Source of the DNA: Pseudescherichia sp031979925
GTDB taxonomy: Bacteria > Pseudomonadota > Gammaproteobacteria > Enterobacterales > Enterobacteriaceae
Direction of reading: 5' to 3'
NCBI RefSeq assembly: GCF_031979925.1
Contig: NZ_DALZFB010000006.1
Coordinates: 124,001 to 188,000, forward strand
Length of the DNA stretch: 64,000 nt
Shown piece by piece: positions 51,874 to 58,319 of this stretch (the stretch's first letter is position 1; every line of letters begins with the position of its first letter). The notes beneath the pieces are model-generated. The model was not told the origin of the DNA, made no database searches, and saw nothing but the letters and a program-made list of their open reading frames with translations. The position numbers and the translations under genes were made by a program.

Positions 51874-52059
51874 ATGAAAAACGCCATTCGTTGCCCGGTG
51901 TGCGGCGTTGAGTTCGACCCACGCACACCGGTGTGTCACATCAGCAAGCATCACAAAGGCGCTACAGAGCATCAGCTGAGACAGATACGCGATGCACGGC
52001 GTCAGCATTTCTACAGCAGCTCCTTAGGGGCTGACGGCAAATCTACTCCACTTGTTTGA
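51874..52059 (+). CDS. 61-residue zinc-finger-like protein after N
   Basis: MKNAIRCPVCGVEFDPRTPV with CPVC and CHISKHH, a plausible one-zinc site. Its C-terminus GADGKSTPLV resembles the N terminus-end GKSIPLI, and its last codons are part of a 20-bp direct repeat. GAGGCG precedes the ATG. Function unknown. Confidence 0.65.
   Translation: MKNAIRCPVCGVEFDPRTPVCHISKHHKGATEHQLRQIRDARRQHFYSSSLGADGKSTPLV
52026..52045 (+). repeat. 20-bp direct repeat, copy 1
   Basis: AGGGGCTGACGGCAAATCTA in the 3' end of the 61-residue gene; an exact second copy lies at 52744-52763, on the other side of the zinc-ribbon gene and its terminator. Confidence 0.92.
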
Positions 52060-52069
52060 GGTGATGGTG

Positions 52070-52702
52070 ATGGTCAGCAGAATTGATGGTGAGATTATTC
52101 GAGACGTCATTAACGACCCTCGCCTCTTCTCAGGAATTGAACGGGCAAGAAGTGGCAAGGTTCAGAGGTTCGGGAAACGGATTGTCCAGGGCGGGAAGTG
52201 CATCCAGGAATGCGACTTTGAAATAACGCCACCAGAAAAGAGTTGGTATTCAAAGGAAATTGATGGTGTGTGGCACTGGGTTGAAGGATGCAGCCATTGC
52301 AATGGCTCACCCAAGGACTGGGACTATGTTCGCTGTGACAAGCATGATGTCTGCGTTGATTGCGGTGTAGATAGAGAGCATGCAACGAAATCTCCTGGCA
52401 TTGATGGGGTTGGTGCTGTTTGGGGTTGCCGTGGCGGATGGCGTTGCAATGACTGTCAGGAACAGATTAACAAAAAGCGTCTCGCAGAAGCTGAGGCGCG
52501 GATAGTTCCTGATGATGAATATGATGAGATGGATTTTTGGCACGAAAATGAAGCGCGCTGCCCATGGTGTAAGGCTGAAATAAACACCGATGAATCATAC
52601 GACGCCTGTGATGAAGAGCATGAGTGCCATGAGTGCGAACGAACATTCAAACTGACAGCGGAGCATTCGGTGTCATGGACAACAATTCGTTCAGTCAAAT
52701 AG
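52070..52702 (+). CDS. Zinc-ribbon protein, moron candidate
   Basis: 210 residues from ATG 52070 (GAGG eight bases upstream; two nearby alternative starts). Many CxxC pairs: CSHC, CVDC, CNDC, CPWC, CHEC, giving several probable zinc ribbons; the region between is acidic. I do not recognise the family. It has its own terminator and lies between 20-bp direct repeats, so it looks like a separately acquired cassette within the early-left operon. Confidence 0.75.
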   Translation: MVSRIDGEIIRDVINDPRLFSGIERARSGKVQRFGKRIVQGGKCIQECDFEITPPEKSWYSKEIDGVWHWVEGCSHCNGSPKDWDYVRCDKHDVCVDCGVDREHATKSPGIDGVGAVWGCRGGWRCNDCQEQINKKRLAEAEARIVPDDEYDEMDFWHENEARCPWCKAEINTDESYDACDEEHECHECERTFKLTAEHSVSWTTIRSVK

Positions 52703-52724
52703 GTCGCTTAGGCGGCCTTTTTTA
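52702..52724 (+). terminator. Terminator after the zinc-ribbon gene
   Basis: GGTCGC-TTAG-GCGGCC (one G-T pair) then TTTTTTA, beginning at the last base of the stop codon. N-modified polymerase would read through it. Confidence 0.82.
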
Positions 52725-52743
52725 TTGGCTGCCTCTCTTCACG

Positions 52744-52763
52744 AGGGGCTGACGGCAAATCTA
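52744..52763 (+). repeat. 20-bp direct repeat, copy 2
   Basis: Exact copy of 52026-52045. Read in the frame of the 61-residue gene it encodes RGADGKSNRG followed by a stop, so it looks like a remnant 3' end of a related gene. Confidence 0.92.
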
Positions 52764-52777
52764 ACAGAGGGTGAGAT

Positions 52778-52945
52778 ATGGAATTCAAGTACGAAGTCGA
52801 TTTACAGCCTACCGAAGAGCAAATTGCGGCAGGCATTCAGCAGCTGCTCGAAGAGTTCCCGGATATCGCAGATCAGGTAGACGATGACTCTGAGCTGGAA
52901 GATGCCGTGGTATTCATCTGGCAAGCGATGCTGGCTGCCAAGTAG
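52778..52945 (+). CDS. 55-residue acidic phage protein
   Basis: MEFKYEVDLQPTEEQIAAGI, helical and acidic, ending AMLAAK with TAG. GAGGGTGAG lies upstream. The same frame continues open after the TAG for 60 codons. Function unknown. Confidence 0.65.
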   Translation: MEFKYEVDLQPTEEQIAAGIQQLLEEFPDIADQVDDDSELEDAVVFIWQAMLAAK

Positions 52946-52981
52946 CCTGGTCGGGTTTCTTATACAGAGAGGGGAAAGAGG

Positions 52982-53128
52982 ATTAGTAAGACGGTTGAAG
53001 ATTGCTATGCGCCGTACGTATTGAAGTTTTTGGAAGATAACTGGCATGACTTCGTTGATGAGTTAGCCAGCAATTACGACGAAGATACTGAGGATATCGC
53101 AGAGGAAATCTGCCAAAGCCTTCGATAA
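52982..53128 (+). CDS. 48-residue acidic protein with apparent ATT start
   Basis: ISKTVEDCYAPYVLKFLEDN..., similar in size and acidity to the preceding protein. No ATG, GTG or TTG exists before codon 14; an ATT follows immediately after GGAAAGAGG. Either a rare AUU start, a mutated ATG, or TAG read-through from the previous in-frame gene. A terminator follows 4 bp after the stop. Confidence 0.45.
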   Translation: MSKTVEDCYAPYVLKFLEDNWHDFVDELASNYDEDTEDIAEEICQSLR

Positions 53129-53130
53129 AC

Positions 53131-53156
53131 AGACCCGCTCCGGCGGGTTTCTTTTT
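53131..53156 (+). terminator. Terminator in the early-left operon
   Basis: ACCCGC-TCCG-GCGGGT followed by TTCTTTTT. Expected to be overridden by N. Confidence 0.87.
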
Positions 53157-53259
53157 GCCCAAACAAAATCCTGCTTTCGAGTGGGCTTCTTTTTTGGCAA
53201 CAGACACGCGAGTTAATTGTTCAACGTTCCGCGCCGCGGCGATAAGCGGGGAGATGATT

Positions 53260-53448
53260 ATGTCCACTATCGAGATTGGCGGCAGTCCTCTTACCGTCAT
53301 CCACCTCAACACGCTGTATCGCGTCACACCGCTGGCAGGGGACATCTGGAAGCTAACTGATGTTGATAAACCCCGCAACAAGATAAAGCTCACCCGCCGG
53401 CAGATGCAGATTGCTGGCTTCGGGCAAATTACGGAGATGAAGGCATGA
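53260..53448 (+). CDS. 62-residue phage protein, unknown function
   Basis: MSTIEIGGSPLTVIHLNTLY, a beta-rich beginning and a basic helix (KIKLTRRQMQIAGF). ATG 53260 has GGGGAG upstream; the open frame extends 5' without support. Overlaps the next gene by ATGA. Confidence 0.65.
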   Translation: MSTIEIGGSPLTVIHLNTLYRVTPLAGDIWKLTDVDKPRNKIKLTRRQMQIAGFGQITEMKA

Positions 53449-53618
53449 CGATCAATCACCAGTTACTCCGCATGGCCCAGCAGAAAGCCCGTGACGCCAA
53501 AGCTCAACGCAATGGTGCCAAGTGGATGGAAGCCAACGAAGAGATGAAGAAGGCCGCTGGCATGCCGTGGTATCGCGGTAATTCGAATCAGCGTGGGGGT
53601 GAGCATGGACAAGTTTGA
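53445..53618 (+). CDS. 57-residue basic phage protein
   Basis: MTINHQLLRMAQQKARDAKA, helical and basic, with QRNGAKWMEANEEMKKAAGM. Overlaps its neighbours on both sides (4 and 14 bp). Function unknown. Confidence 0.6.
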   Translation: MTINHQLLRMAQQKARDAKAQRNGAKWMEANEEMKKAAGMPWYRGNSNQRGGEHGQV

Positions 53619-53904
53619 AGGCACGCCGGGTCCTTGGGAGGTAGCTGGCCTGTGCTGTGATGCAGTAGGGACAGAATTTGACAGCGTCTGGTACAAAGCG
53701 ATTTGTCACAGACCAGAACGTACGGGCGGAAAGCTAACTGATGAATACAACGCCAATATGCGCCTCATCGCCGCAGCTCCTGAATTACTGGAGGCCCTCC
53801 AAAGCTTGTTTATTGCAACACTGTATGGCGTAAGAAACTCATCTGCAATGAACTCGGCGCTTGAGAAATCGCAGGACGCCATCAACAAAGCCCTCGGCAA
53901 GTAA
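53605..53904 (+). CDS. Ead-type phage protein
   Basis: 99 residues from ATG 53605 (MDKFEGTPGPWEVAGLCCDA). The signature NANMRLIAAAPELLEALQSL is shared by many phage accessory proteins, including 45912-46301 in this prophage. GGGGGTGAG precedes the ATG. Role unknown. Confidence 0.75.
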   Translation: MDKFEGTPGPWEVAGLCCDAVGTEFDSVWYKAICHRPERTGGKLTDEYNANMRLIAAAPELLEALQSLFIATLYGVRNSSAMNSALEKSQDAINKALGK

Positions 53905-53968
53905 CACCACCCTATTTCCACCCCGGCAGCCACTACGCGGCTGCCCTCGCTCACCCAGGAGTTGAGCT

Positions 53969-54265
53969 ATGAACGCATATTACGCACAGGACAGAATCGA
54001 GGCGCAGGACTGGAAGCGCCATTACCAGCAGGTTGCTCGCGAAGAGAAAGAAGATGAGCTTGCTCAGGATATCGAGAAGGTTCTTTTCCAGCGCCATTTT
54101 GAAGCCCTGTGCATCGATAACCTTCAGCGTGCTGGCGTGAGCGCGCAGGCAATCTCCCTGGCGTTTGACGATGACGTCGACTTTCAGGAGCGCATGGCTG
54201 AGCACATCAGCTACATGGCCGGGGTAATTGCAAAGCATCAGATTGATATCGAAGAGGCGCAATGA
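53969..54265 (+). CDS. Helical phage protein before the recombination genes
   Basis: 98 residues, MNAYYAQDRIEAQDWKRHYQ, acidic and helical. CAGGAG upstream. It directly precedes the recombination-type genes with an overlap, suggesting the same module. Not recognised. Confidence 0.7.
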   Translation: MNAYYAQDRIEAQDWKRHYQQVAREEKEDELAQDIEKVLFQRHFEALCIDNLQRAGVSAQAISLAFDDDVDFQERMAEHISYMAGVIAKHQIDIEEAQ

Positions 54266-54768
54266 TGAGCGAACAAAAGACTCACTACCGAAAAGCTTTT
54301 GACTCCCCTTACCTAAGCGCGGCGGACATTGTGGAGCCGACAGTGCTCACCATATCTCGCGCCACGCTGGAAGTAGATAAAACAAAAAAGACAAAGGACG
54401 TCTTCAACACGGCCTATTTCGAAGAGCGGGAATTACGCCCGGGCGAGAAGTTAAAACCGATGATCCTGAATGCCACCAACAGCAAGATGCTGAAAGGCAT
54501 TACCGGATCACCATTCCTGGAGGATTGGGCAGGCGTGAAAGTAACGGTATTCGTGGACAAGAATGTCCGCTTCGGAAAGGAATCTGTTGAGGGGCTGCGC
54601 ATCAGCCCGGCCCGAATAACCAAACCACTCCTTACTCCGGATAAAACACAGGCATGGAATAACGCTAAGGCGGCATTCAAGCGTGATGGAAACCTTGAAG
54701 CCGTCATGTCTCGCATGGACATTTCAGAAGCTCACCGCAACCAACTCATGAAGGAGTGCGAGGCATGA
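54265..54768 (+). CDS. Conserved phage protein paired with YqaJ exonuclease
   Basis: 167 residues (168 from the adjacent ATG 54262), MSEQKTHYRKAFDSPYLSAA. One beta-rich domain with KPMILNATNSKMLKGITGSP and WAGVKVTVFVDKNVRFGKES. Immediately upstream of, and overlapping, the exonuclease gene, where lambda has bet or a ssDNA-binding protein. I suggest a ssDNA-binding or recombination-accessory role on context only. Confidence 0.7.
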   Translation: MSEQKTHYRKAFDSPYLSAADIVEPTVLTISRATLEVDKTKKTKDVFNTAYFEERELRPGEKLKPMILNATNSKMLKGITGSPFLEDWAGVKVTVFVDKNVRFGKESVEGLRISPARITKPLLTPDKTQAWNNAKAAFKRDGNLEAVMSRMDISEAHRNQLMKECEA

Positions 54769-55388
54769 TATGGCATGACGTTGAGCAAAATAGCGAACAA
54801 TGGGACGCACTAAGGCTGGGAAAAGCCACTGCATCGAATTACGGGCTAATTATGGCAAACGATGGCAAGGCTTTCGGCGAACCAGCCAAAAGATACGCGC
54901 TGCAATTAGCTCTTGAACAAATTAAAGGCTGTAAATCTGAGTTTGCATTCTCAAATGATCACATGGAGCGAGGTCACGAGCAGGAGCCTATTGCACGTAT
55001 GCTGTACGAAGAGATGAACTTCATCAATGTCGATAATGGTGGCTTCTTCGATCACGTAACTTATGGTGACAGTCCTGACGGACTGGTGGGTAGTGATGGG
55101 TTAATAGAAATAAAATCAGTCATCGCCTCCACTCATTACGCAACGCTCACGCGAGGCTCATTCGACCCGGCATATCGGTGGCAACTAATCGGGCACCTTG
55201 ATTGCTCTGGCAGGGACTGGGTTGACTTCACAAGCTTCTGCTCAGATTTTCCCGATAATAAGCAACTAATTGTGTACCGGCTTCACGCTGATGAATTCGT
55301 GAATGAAATTGAGCGTCTGCGAGAAAGGCGTTCTGAATTTATCAACCTCGTTTCCGAAGTGAAGAAAAGGATACTGGAGGATGTATGA
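54765..55388 (+). CDS. YqaJ/lambda-exonuclease-family recombination nuclease
   Basis: 207 residues from ATG 54765 with AAGGAG upstream (an in-frame GTG at 54756 is less likely). Catalytic Asp105 in GDSPDG and Glu115-x-Lys117 in LIEIKS match the PD-(D/E)xK YqaJ domain; Glu74 lies in the conserved GHEQEPIARMLYE helix. Produces 3' single strands for annealing recombination. Confidence 0.9.
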   Translation: MIWHDVEQNSEQWDALRLGKATASNYGLIMANDGKAFGEPAKRYALQLALEQIKGCKSEFAFSNDHMERGHEQEPIARMLYEEMNFINVDNGGFFDHVTYGDSPDGLVGSDGLIEIKSVIASTHYATLTRGSFDPAYRWQLIGHLDCSGRDWVDFTSFCSDFPDNKQLIVYRLHADEFVNEIERLRERRSEFINLVSEVKKRILEDV

Positions 55389-55819
55389 AGCGAACAGCAT
55401 TCTACCGCCGGCCGGGAAAGGCTGGAACATTCACCGGAGTTAAGGAACGCGTCATATGGATGATTCAGACGCGCGGCCGACCAGTCACAGGAAGTGAAAT
55501 AGCCGCAGTGTTCGACGTTACCCTCCAGGAATTCAATCATAGCGCAGCACACACACTTACTCGCGGCGCAGGTCATGTAGCAAAGATTGAAGCATCACCG
55601 ACATGGAAAACCGAAGACGGAATTACCGATCGCCACTTCGCGCTCGTTAAGCCTCCGGCGGTAGTTATACCTCAGAATCCAAAGTCTCGCCTGTTCACGA
55701 AAAAGTCTTTCGGCTACTGCGCCAGAGGGCTTCGTGAAGAATGCATAGAGAAAGCTGAGCGACGCGCCCGCCTCATTAAGGCCGGGCTGTACATTGACGA
55801 ATTCGAGGCTGTGCTATGA
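55385..55819 (+). CDS. Phage protein with winged-helix-like segment
   Basis: 144 residues, MKRTAFYRRPGKAGTFTGVK. Residues about 20-70 (VIWMIQTRGRPVTGSEIAAV..) look like a winged helix; the C-terminus is a basic helix. Overlaps both neighbours by 4 bp. Function unknown. Confidence 0.7.
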   Translation: MKRTAFYRRPGKAGTFTGVKERVIWMIQTRGRPVTGSEIAAVFDVTLQEFNHSAAHTLTRGAGHVAKIEASPTWKTEDGITDRHFALVKPPAVVIPQNPKSRLFTKKSFGYCARGLREECIEKAERRARLIKAGLYIDEFEAVL

Positions 55820-55974
55820 CCCATTCACATGATGACATCGTTGTTTATGGTCTGCGCCTAACGTTCATTGTTGGGCCTAACGGCTGGTTAATGCCATGGG
55901 GTGAGATTATCTGCAACCCATTAAAGGCGCAGAGACTTGCTGAGGAATATTGCAATAGGCAGGAGGCAGCATGA
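55816..55974 (+). CDS. 52-residue phage protein
   Basis: MTHSHDDIVVYGLRLTFIVG, a small beta sheet (FIVGPNGWLMPWGEIICNPL) and a helix (AQRLAEEYCNRQ). ATGA overlaps at both ends support expression. Unknown function. Confidence 0.65.
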   Translation: MTHSHDDIVVYGLRLTFIVGPNGWLMPWGEIICNPLKAQRLAEEYCNRQEAA

Positions 55975-56201
55975 GTCCCGAAATCATCGACCAAGCCAGC
56001 GAGCTTGAAGAGCTTCTTCGCGAGCAGGCCATTGCAGCACATCGCATAGACCGCAACGCAGTATCAGCGACGCACTGTAGAGAGTGCGATGAGGATATCC
56101 CACAGGCGCGGCGTGAAGCTGTGCCGGGATGCCGGACATGCGCATCGTGCCAGGAAGAAATTGAACTGAAGAATAAGCAGGTAGGTGTGCGATGGAGCTA
56201 A
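55971..56201 (+). CDS. TraR/DksA-type zinc finger protein
   Basis: 76 residues with the four-cysteine finger CRECDEDIPQARREAVPGC and CASCQEEIE typical of phage TraR/DksA-like proteins, which can bind the RNA polymerase secondary channel and alter host promoters. The N-terminal helix is short. AGGAGG precedes ATG. Confidence 0.85.
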   Translation: MSPEIIDQASELEELLREQAIAAHRIDRNAVSATHCRECDEDIPQARREAVPGCRTCASCQEEIELKNKQVGVRWS

Positions 56202-56395
56202 CGAAAGGCAAGATTTACAACGTTAATCAGGATGAGTGGATGCAGCACTCACGGGCGGAGTATCACTCAACCTACAACCGCAAGTGTGACGGAGTGCCGC
56301 TTCACAACATGATTATCCGCATGGCTGATGGCTATTTAGAAATGTCCGTTTTCACCACTGACAACATTCTTTCTGAAGCAGAGGAGCCGGTGTGA
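56192..56395 (+). CDS. Small phage protein, unknown function
   Basis: 67 residues, MELTKGKIYNVNQDEWMQHS. Overlaps the zinc-finger gene by 10 bp and the next gene by one base. Not recognised. Confidence 0.65.
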   Translation: MELTKGKIYNVNQDEWMQHSRAEYHSTYNRKCDGVPLHNMIIRMADGYLEMSVFTTDNILSEAEEPV

Positions 56396-56760
56396 TGGAT
56401 TACAGCAAGATGTCAGATTTTGAGATTAATAAGGCCGTGGCTGAGTCAGTATTTATCGACAGGGAAGGCCTTGAGGTTGTCAGGAGCATGCCTGCCCGAA
56501 ATGAAGTTACAGTTTTTGCAGACAAGAAGGGTGAGTTGGTTTGCATCGCCGCAGCTGACTACTGCAACAACGCCGCCGCCGCATGGCCGATTATCACCGA
56601 AAAAAACATCAGCATCATTCTGGATAACCCAACAATGCCTTGTGCTACAGCTAACGCGCGGGACTTGTTTGATGATGCCAACCCGATTGTCAGTGTCAGC
56701 TACGACAAGCCGCTCCGGGCAGCAATGATCGTCTACTTGCAGCTTCAGGAGGCCAAATGA
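56395..56760 (+). CDS. NinX-like phage protein (DUF2591)
   Basis: 121 residues from ATG 56395, starting MDYSKMSDFEINKAVAESVF. The pattern DYCNNAAAAWPIITEKNISI and PLRAAMIVYLQLQ is characteristic of NinX/DUF2591 proteins. GAGGAG lies eight bases upstream. Found in many lambdoid phages; function unknown. Confidence 0.85.
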   Translation: MDYSKMSDFEINKAVAESVFIDREGLEVVRSMPARNEVTVFADKKGELVCIAAADYCNNAAAAWPIITEKNISIILDNPTMPCATANARDLFDDANPIVSVSYDKPLRAAMIVYLQLQEAK

Positions 56761-57215
56761 GCGAACGCGAGCAGTTTGAGTCGTGGTTTGAGCGAGAGTA
56801 TAAGCATTTAAAGTCATCGAAATACACCGATATTGTGCCGCATATCAAATATGGCTTCTGGATGGCATGGCAGGCAAGCAGGGAGGCGCTTAAGGCTGAG
56901 CAGGGACAGGATAGCGAGCTGTTAGCCATCGCTAAAAAGCTCGAACAGGAGGTTGGAGATATCGCAGAGCGCCTCAATCAGTCATCAGATAGCGGCTTCA
57001 TGTTCGTGCCGGTAGCTGACTTGTATGAGCTGCAATTAAAGAGTGGCTCGCCATACTGCTACACCGCATCATCATCTGAAGCTCACGGCTGGGCTAAGGA
57101 AGGATACCCTATCAGGGAGTATGTGCTGTTGGACAGATTGCAGGACGCCATAAACCACCCCATCGACACAACACCTAACCAGTATGACGCGCTGGCGAAA
57201 GGAGGTGAGCAGTGA
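56757..57215 (+). CDS. Phage accessory protein (Ea22-like N-terminus)
   Basis: 152 residues. The N-terminal SEREQFESWFEREYKHL and YGFWMAWQASREAL blocks are widespread in lambdoid accessory proteins; the rest is a helical spacer and a mixed C-terminal domain. ATGA overlap with the NinX-like gene. Function unknown. Confidence 0.75.
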   Translation: MSEREQFESWFEREYKHLKSSKYTDIVPHIKYGFWMAWQASREALKAEQGQDSELLAIAKKLEQEVGDIAERLNQSSDSGFMFVPVADLYELQLKSGSPYCYTASSSEAHGWAKEGYPIREYVLLDRLQDAINHPIDTTPNQYDALAKGGEQ

Positions 57216-57385
57216 TTGCCAGATATGACAACGAAGAGGAATGCGTATTCATCTCTATGAGCTATGAAGAGGCAACATTTTGCTATGACGCATTGGCAGA
57301 GGCGCTTGGGCGTGGCGGTGGTGAGATGCAGCAGCAGGAAAGGGACGCAATCACAGACCTTATGGGTTGCGTAAACGTCGAATGA
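57212..57385 (+). CDS. 57-residue phage protein, GTG start
   Basis: Starts GTG at 57212 (MIARYDNEEECVFISMSYEE) after a full AAAGGAGGTGAG ribosome binding site; GTGA overlap with the previous stop. Acidic, helical. A terminator begins at its stop codon. Unknown function. Confidence 0.7.
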   Translation: MIARYDNEEECVFISMSYEEATFCYDALAEALGRGGGEMQQQERDAITDLMGCVNVE

Positions 57386-57409
57386 GCCGCTAACACAGCG
57401 GCTTTTTTA
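57385..57409 (+). terminator. Terminator after the 57-residue gene
   Basis: AGCCGC-TAACACA-GCGGCT followed by TTTTTTAA. Confidence 0.85.
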
Positions 57410-57420
57410 ATGGAGGCAAT

Positions 57421-57654
57421 ATGAGCACCATCCAAGATATACGGAGCCAGTTATCCGCCTTAGTTACGGAGGCGCATAAAGTTGCATGCTCTCTCGATAT
57501 CGGCAAAGAGCGCACTGAAGCATTCGAATTGTACGAGGCATTACGACGACTCCAGCGCCAAGGGTCAGCCAGCGAAATGCTTTCCGCAACCAACCCACTC
57601 CTTGCAGCGCCATATTACGACGAGGATTGGGATGATGATGACGATGACGACTGA
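57421..57654 (+). CDS. Small protein with aspartate-rich tail
   Basis: 77 residues, MSTIQDIRSQLSALVTEAHK, helical, ending in a run of nine Asp/Glu/Trp residues then seven aspartates (DEDWDDDDDDD). GGAGG precedes the ATG. The tail suggests DNA mimicry or protein contact; speculative. Confidence 0.6.
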   Translation: MSTIQDIRSQLSALVTEAHKVACSLDIGKERTEAFELYEALRRLQRQGSASEMLSATNPLLAAPYYDEDWDDDDDDD

Positions 57655-57663
57655 TGGCAACTT

Positions 57664-57776
57664 ACAGCCCACTCACTGAGTAGGCTGTTGGGTGCAATCC
57701 CGCACCGCTCTGACACAGGAGACTGGCGTCAGAGTTCGGATTGATGTAATTGCCCCGCTAGTCGGGGCTTCTTTTT
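57664..57776 (+). ncRNA. Structured RNA candidate ending in a terminator
   Basis: Four hairpins in 113 bp with no good coding frame: CAGCC/GGCTG (57665-57687), GGTGC/GCACC (57691-57706), CTCTGAC/GTCAGAG (57708-57734), and GCCCCG-CTAGT-CGGGGC (57752-57768) followed by TTCTTTTT. It lies between the last early-left gene and xis. May be a small RNA or the structured leader/terminator controlling xis. No known family recognised. Confidence 0.5.
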
Positions 57777-57792
57777 GCCAGGAGGATAAACG

Positions 57793-57996
57793 ATGAGAGA
57801 ATTACGCGAAGACTCACTCATTGACATGAAGTTCATGATCGAGGATGCTGGCTACACCGCCAAATACTTCTATGACCAAATCAAGTGCGGCAGGCTGCCA
57901 AAGCCAATCAAATACGGCCGCTCATCTCGCTGGCTATATGCCGACTACCAGAACTGGAAATTCAGCCACCTCTCTCCTCAAAGAAAAGCATCGTGA
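57793..57996 (+). CDS. Excisionase, TorI/AlpA-like
   Basis: 67-residue winged-helix/AlpA-type DNA-binding protein, MRELREDSLIDMKFMIEDAG, with KYFYDQIKCGRLPKPIKYGR. It strongly resembles TorI of KpLE1, the excisionase partner of another argW integrase, which also inhibits TorR. AGGAGG precedes the ATG. It lies at the right end beside attR while int is at the left end, as in KpLE1. Confidence 0.85.
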   Translation: MRELREDSLIDMKFMIEDAGYTAKYFYDQIKCGRLPKPIKYGRSSRWLYADYQNWKFSHLSPQRKAS

Positions 57997-58003
57997 GTTG
58001 CCT

Positions 58004-58027
58004 TTGCGGGCACAATTGCGGGCACAA
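58004..58027 (+). repeat. Right-end arm-type tandem repeats near attR
   Basis: TTGCGGGCACAA repeated twice in tandem (58004-58015 and 58016-58027), in the same orientation as the TTGCGGGCATA pair at the left end. Probable integrase arm sites. Confidence 0.7.
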
Positions 58028-58087
58028 TTTTACACCCACTTTTATTTTCTCTTATATTCCCTGCACTTATCTAATTTATTTGATGTT

Positions 58088-58097
58088 TGCAGGGGAC
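58088..58097 (+). other. attR core
   Basis: TGCAGGGGAC, identical to the argW 3' end at 17269-17278. The 170 bp from here to the mqo terminator holds no gene that I can see and should be host sequence. Confidence 0.88.
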
Positions 58098-58267
58098 ACT
58101 TTGAACACTTTTTCCTACCTCTAAAAATCCCAGACATCTCACGCTGCACAAGGCTTTGAAACGTTTTTCGTAACCAGCAACTTCCCATACTCCAGCACAT
58201 TATTATCCAAGCAATGCGTTCAGCTCATTCTCTGATGCCGCTGCTTGCAACACGCCCAAGAACCCCA

Positions 58268-58301
58268 TAAAAAAAGCCCCCGGCGCATCGCGGCGGGGGC
58301 T
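58268..58301 (-). terminator. Terminator after mqo
   Basis: Minus strand AGCCCCC...GGGGGCT stem with inner GC pairs followed by TTTTTTTAT, 19 bp after the mqo stop. Confidence 0.9.
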
Positions 58302-58319
58302 GACATAAGAGTTTAACGC

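Larger units (their letters stand above)
17269..58097. mobile_element. P22/Sf6-like lambdoid prophage integrated in argW
   Basis: The element is bounded by the 10-bp core TGCAGGGGAC at 17269-17278 (in the argW 3' end) and 58088-58097. It contains integrase, excisionase, repressor/Cro switch, N and Q antiterminators, replication genes, lysis cassette, and the complete P22-type head, packaging, ejection, needle and tailspike set. No essential morphogenesis gene is visibly broken. Gene content is mosaic: P22-like virion, Cro and repressor, lambda-like N, CII, nut sites and iterons, and a KpLE1-like int/xis arrangement. Confidence 0.97.
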
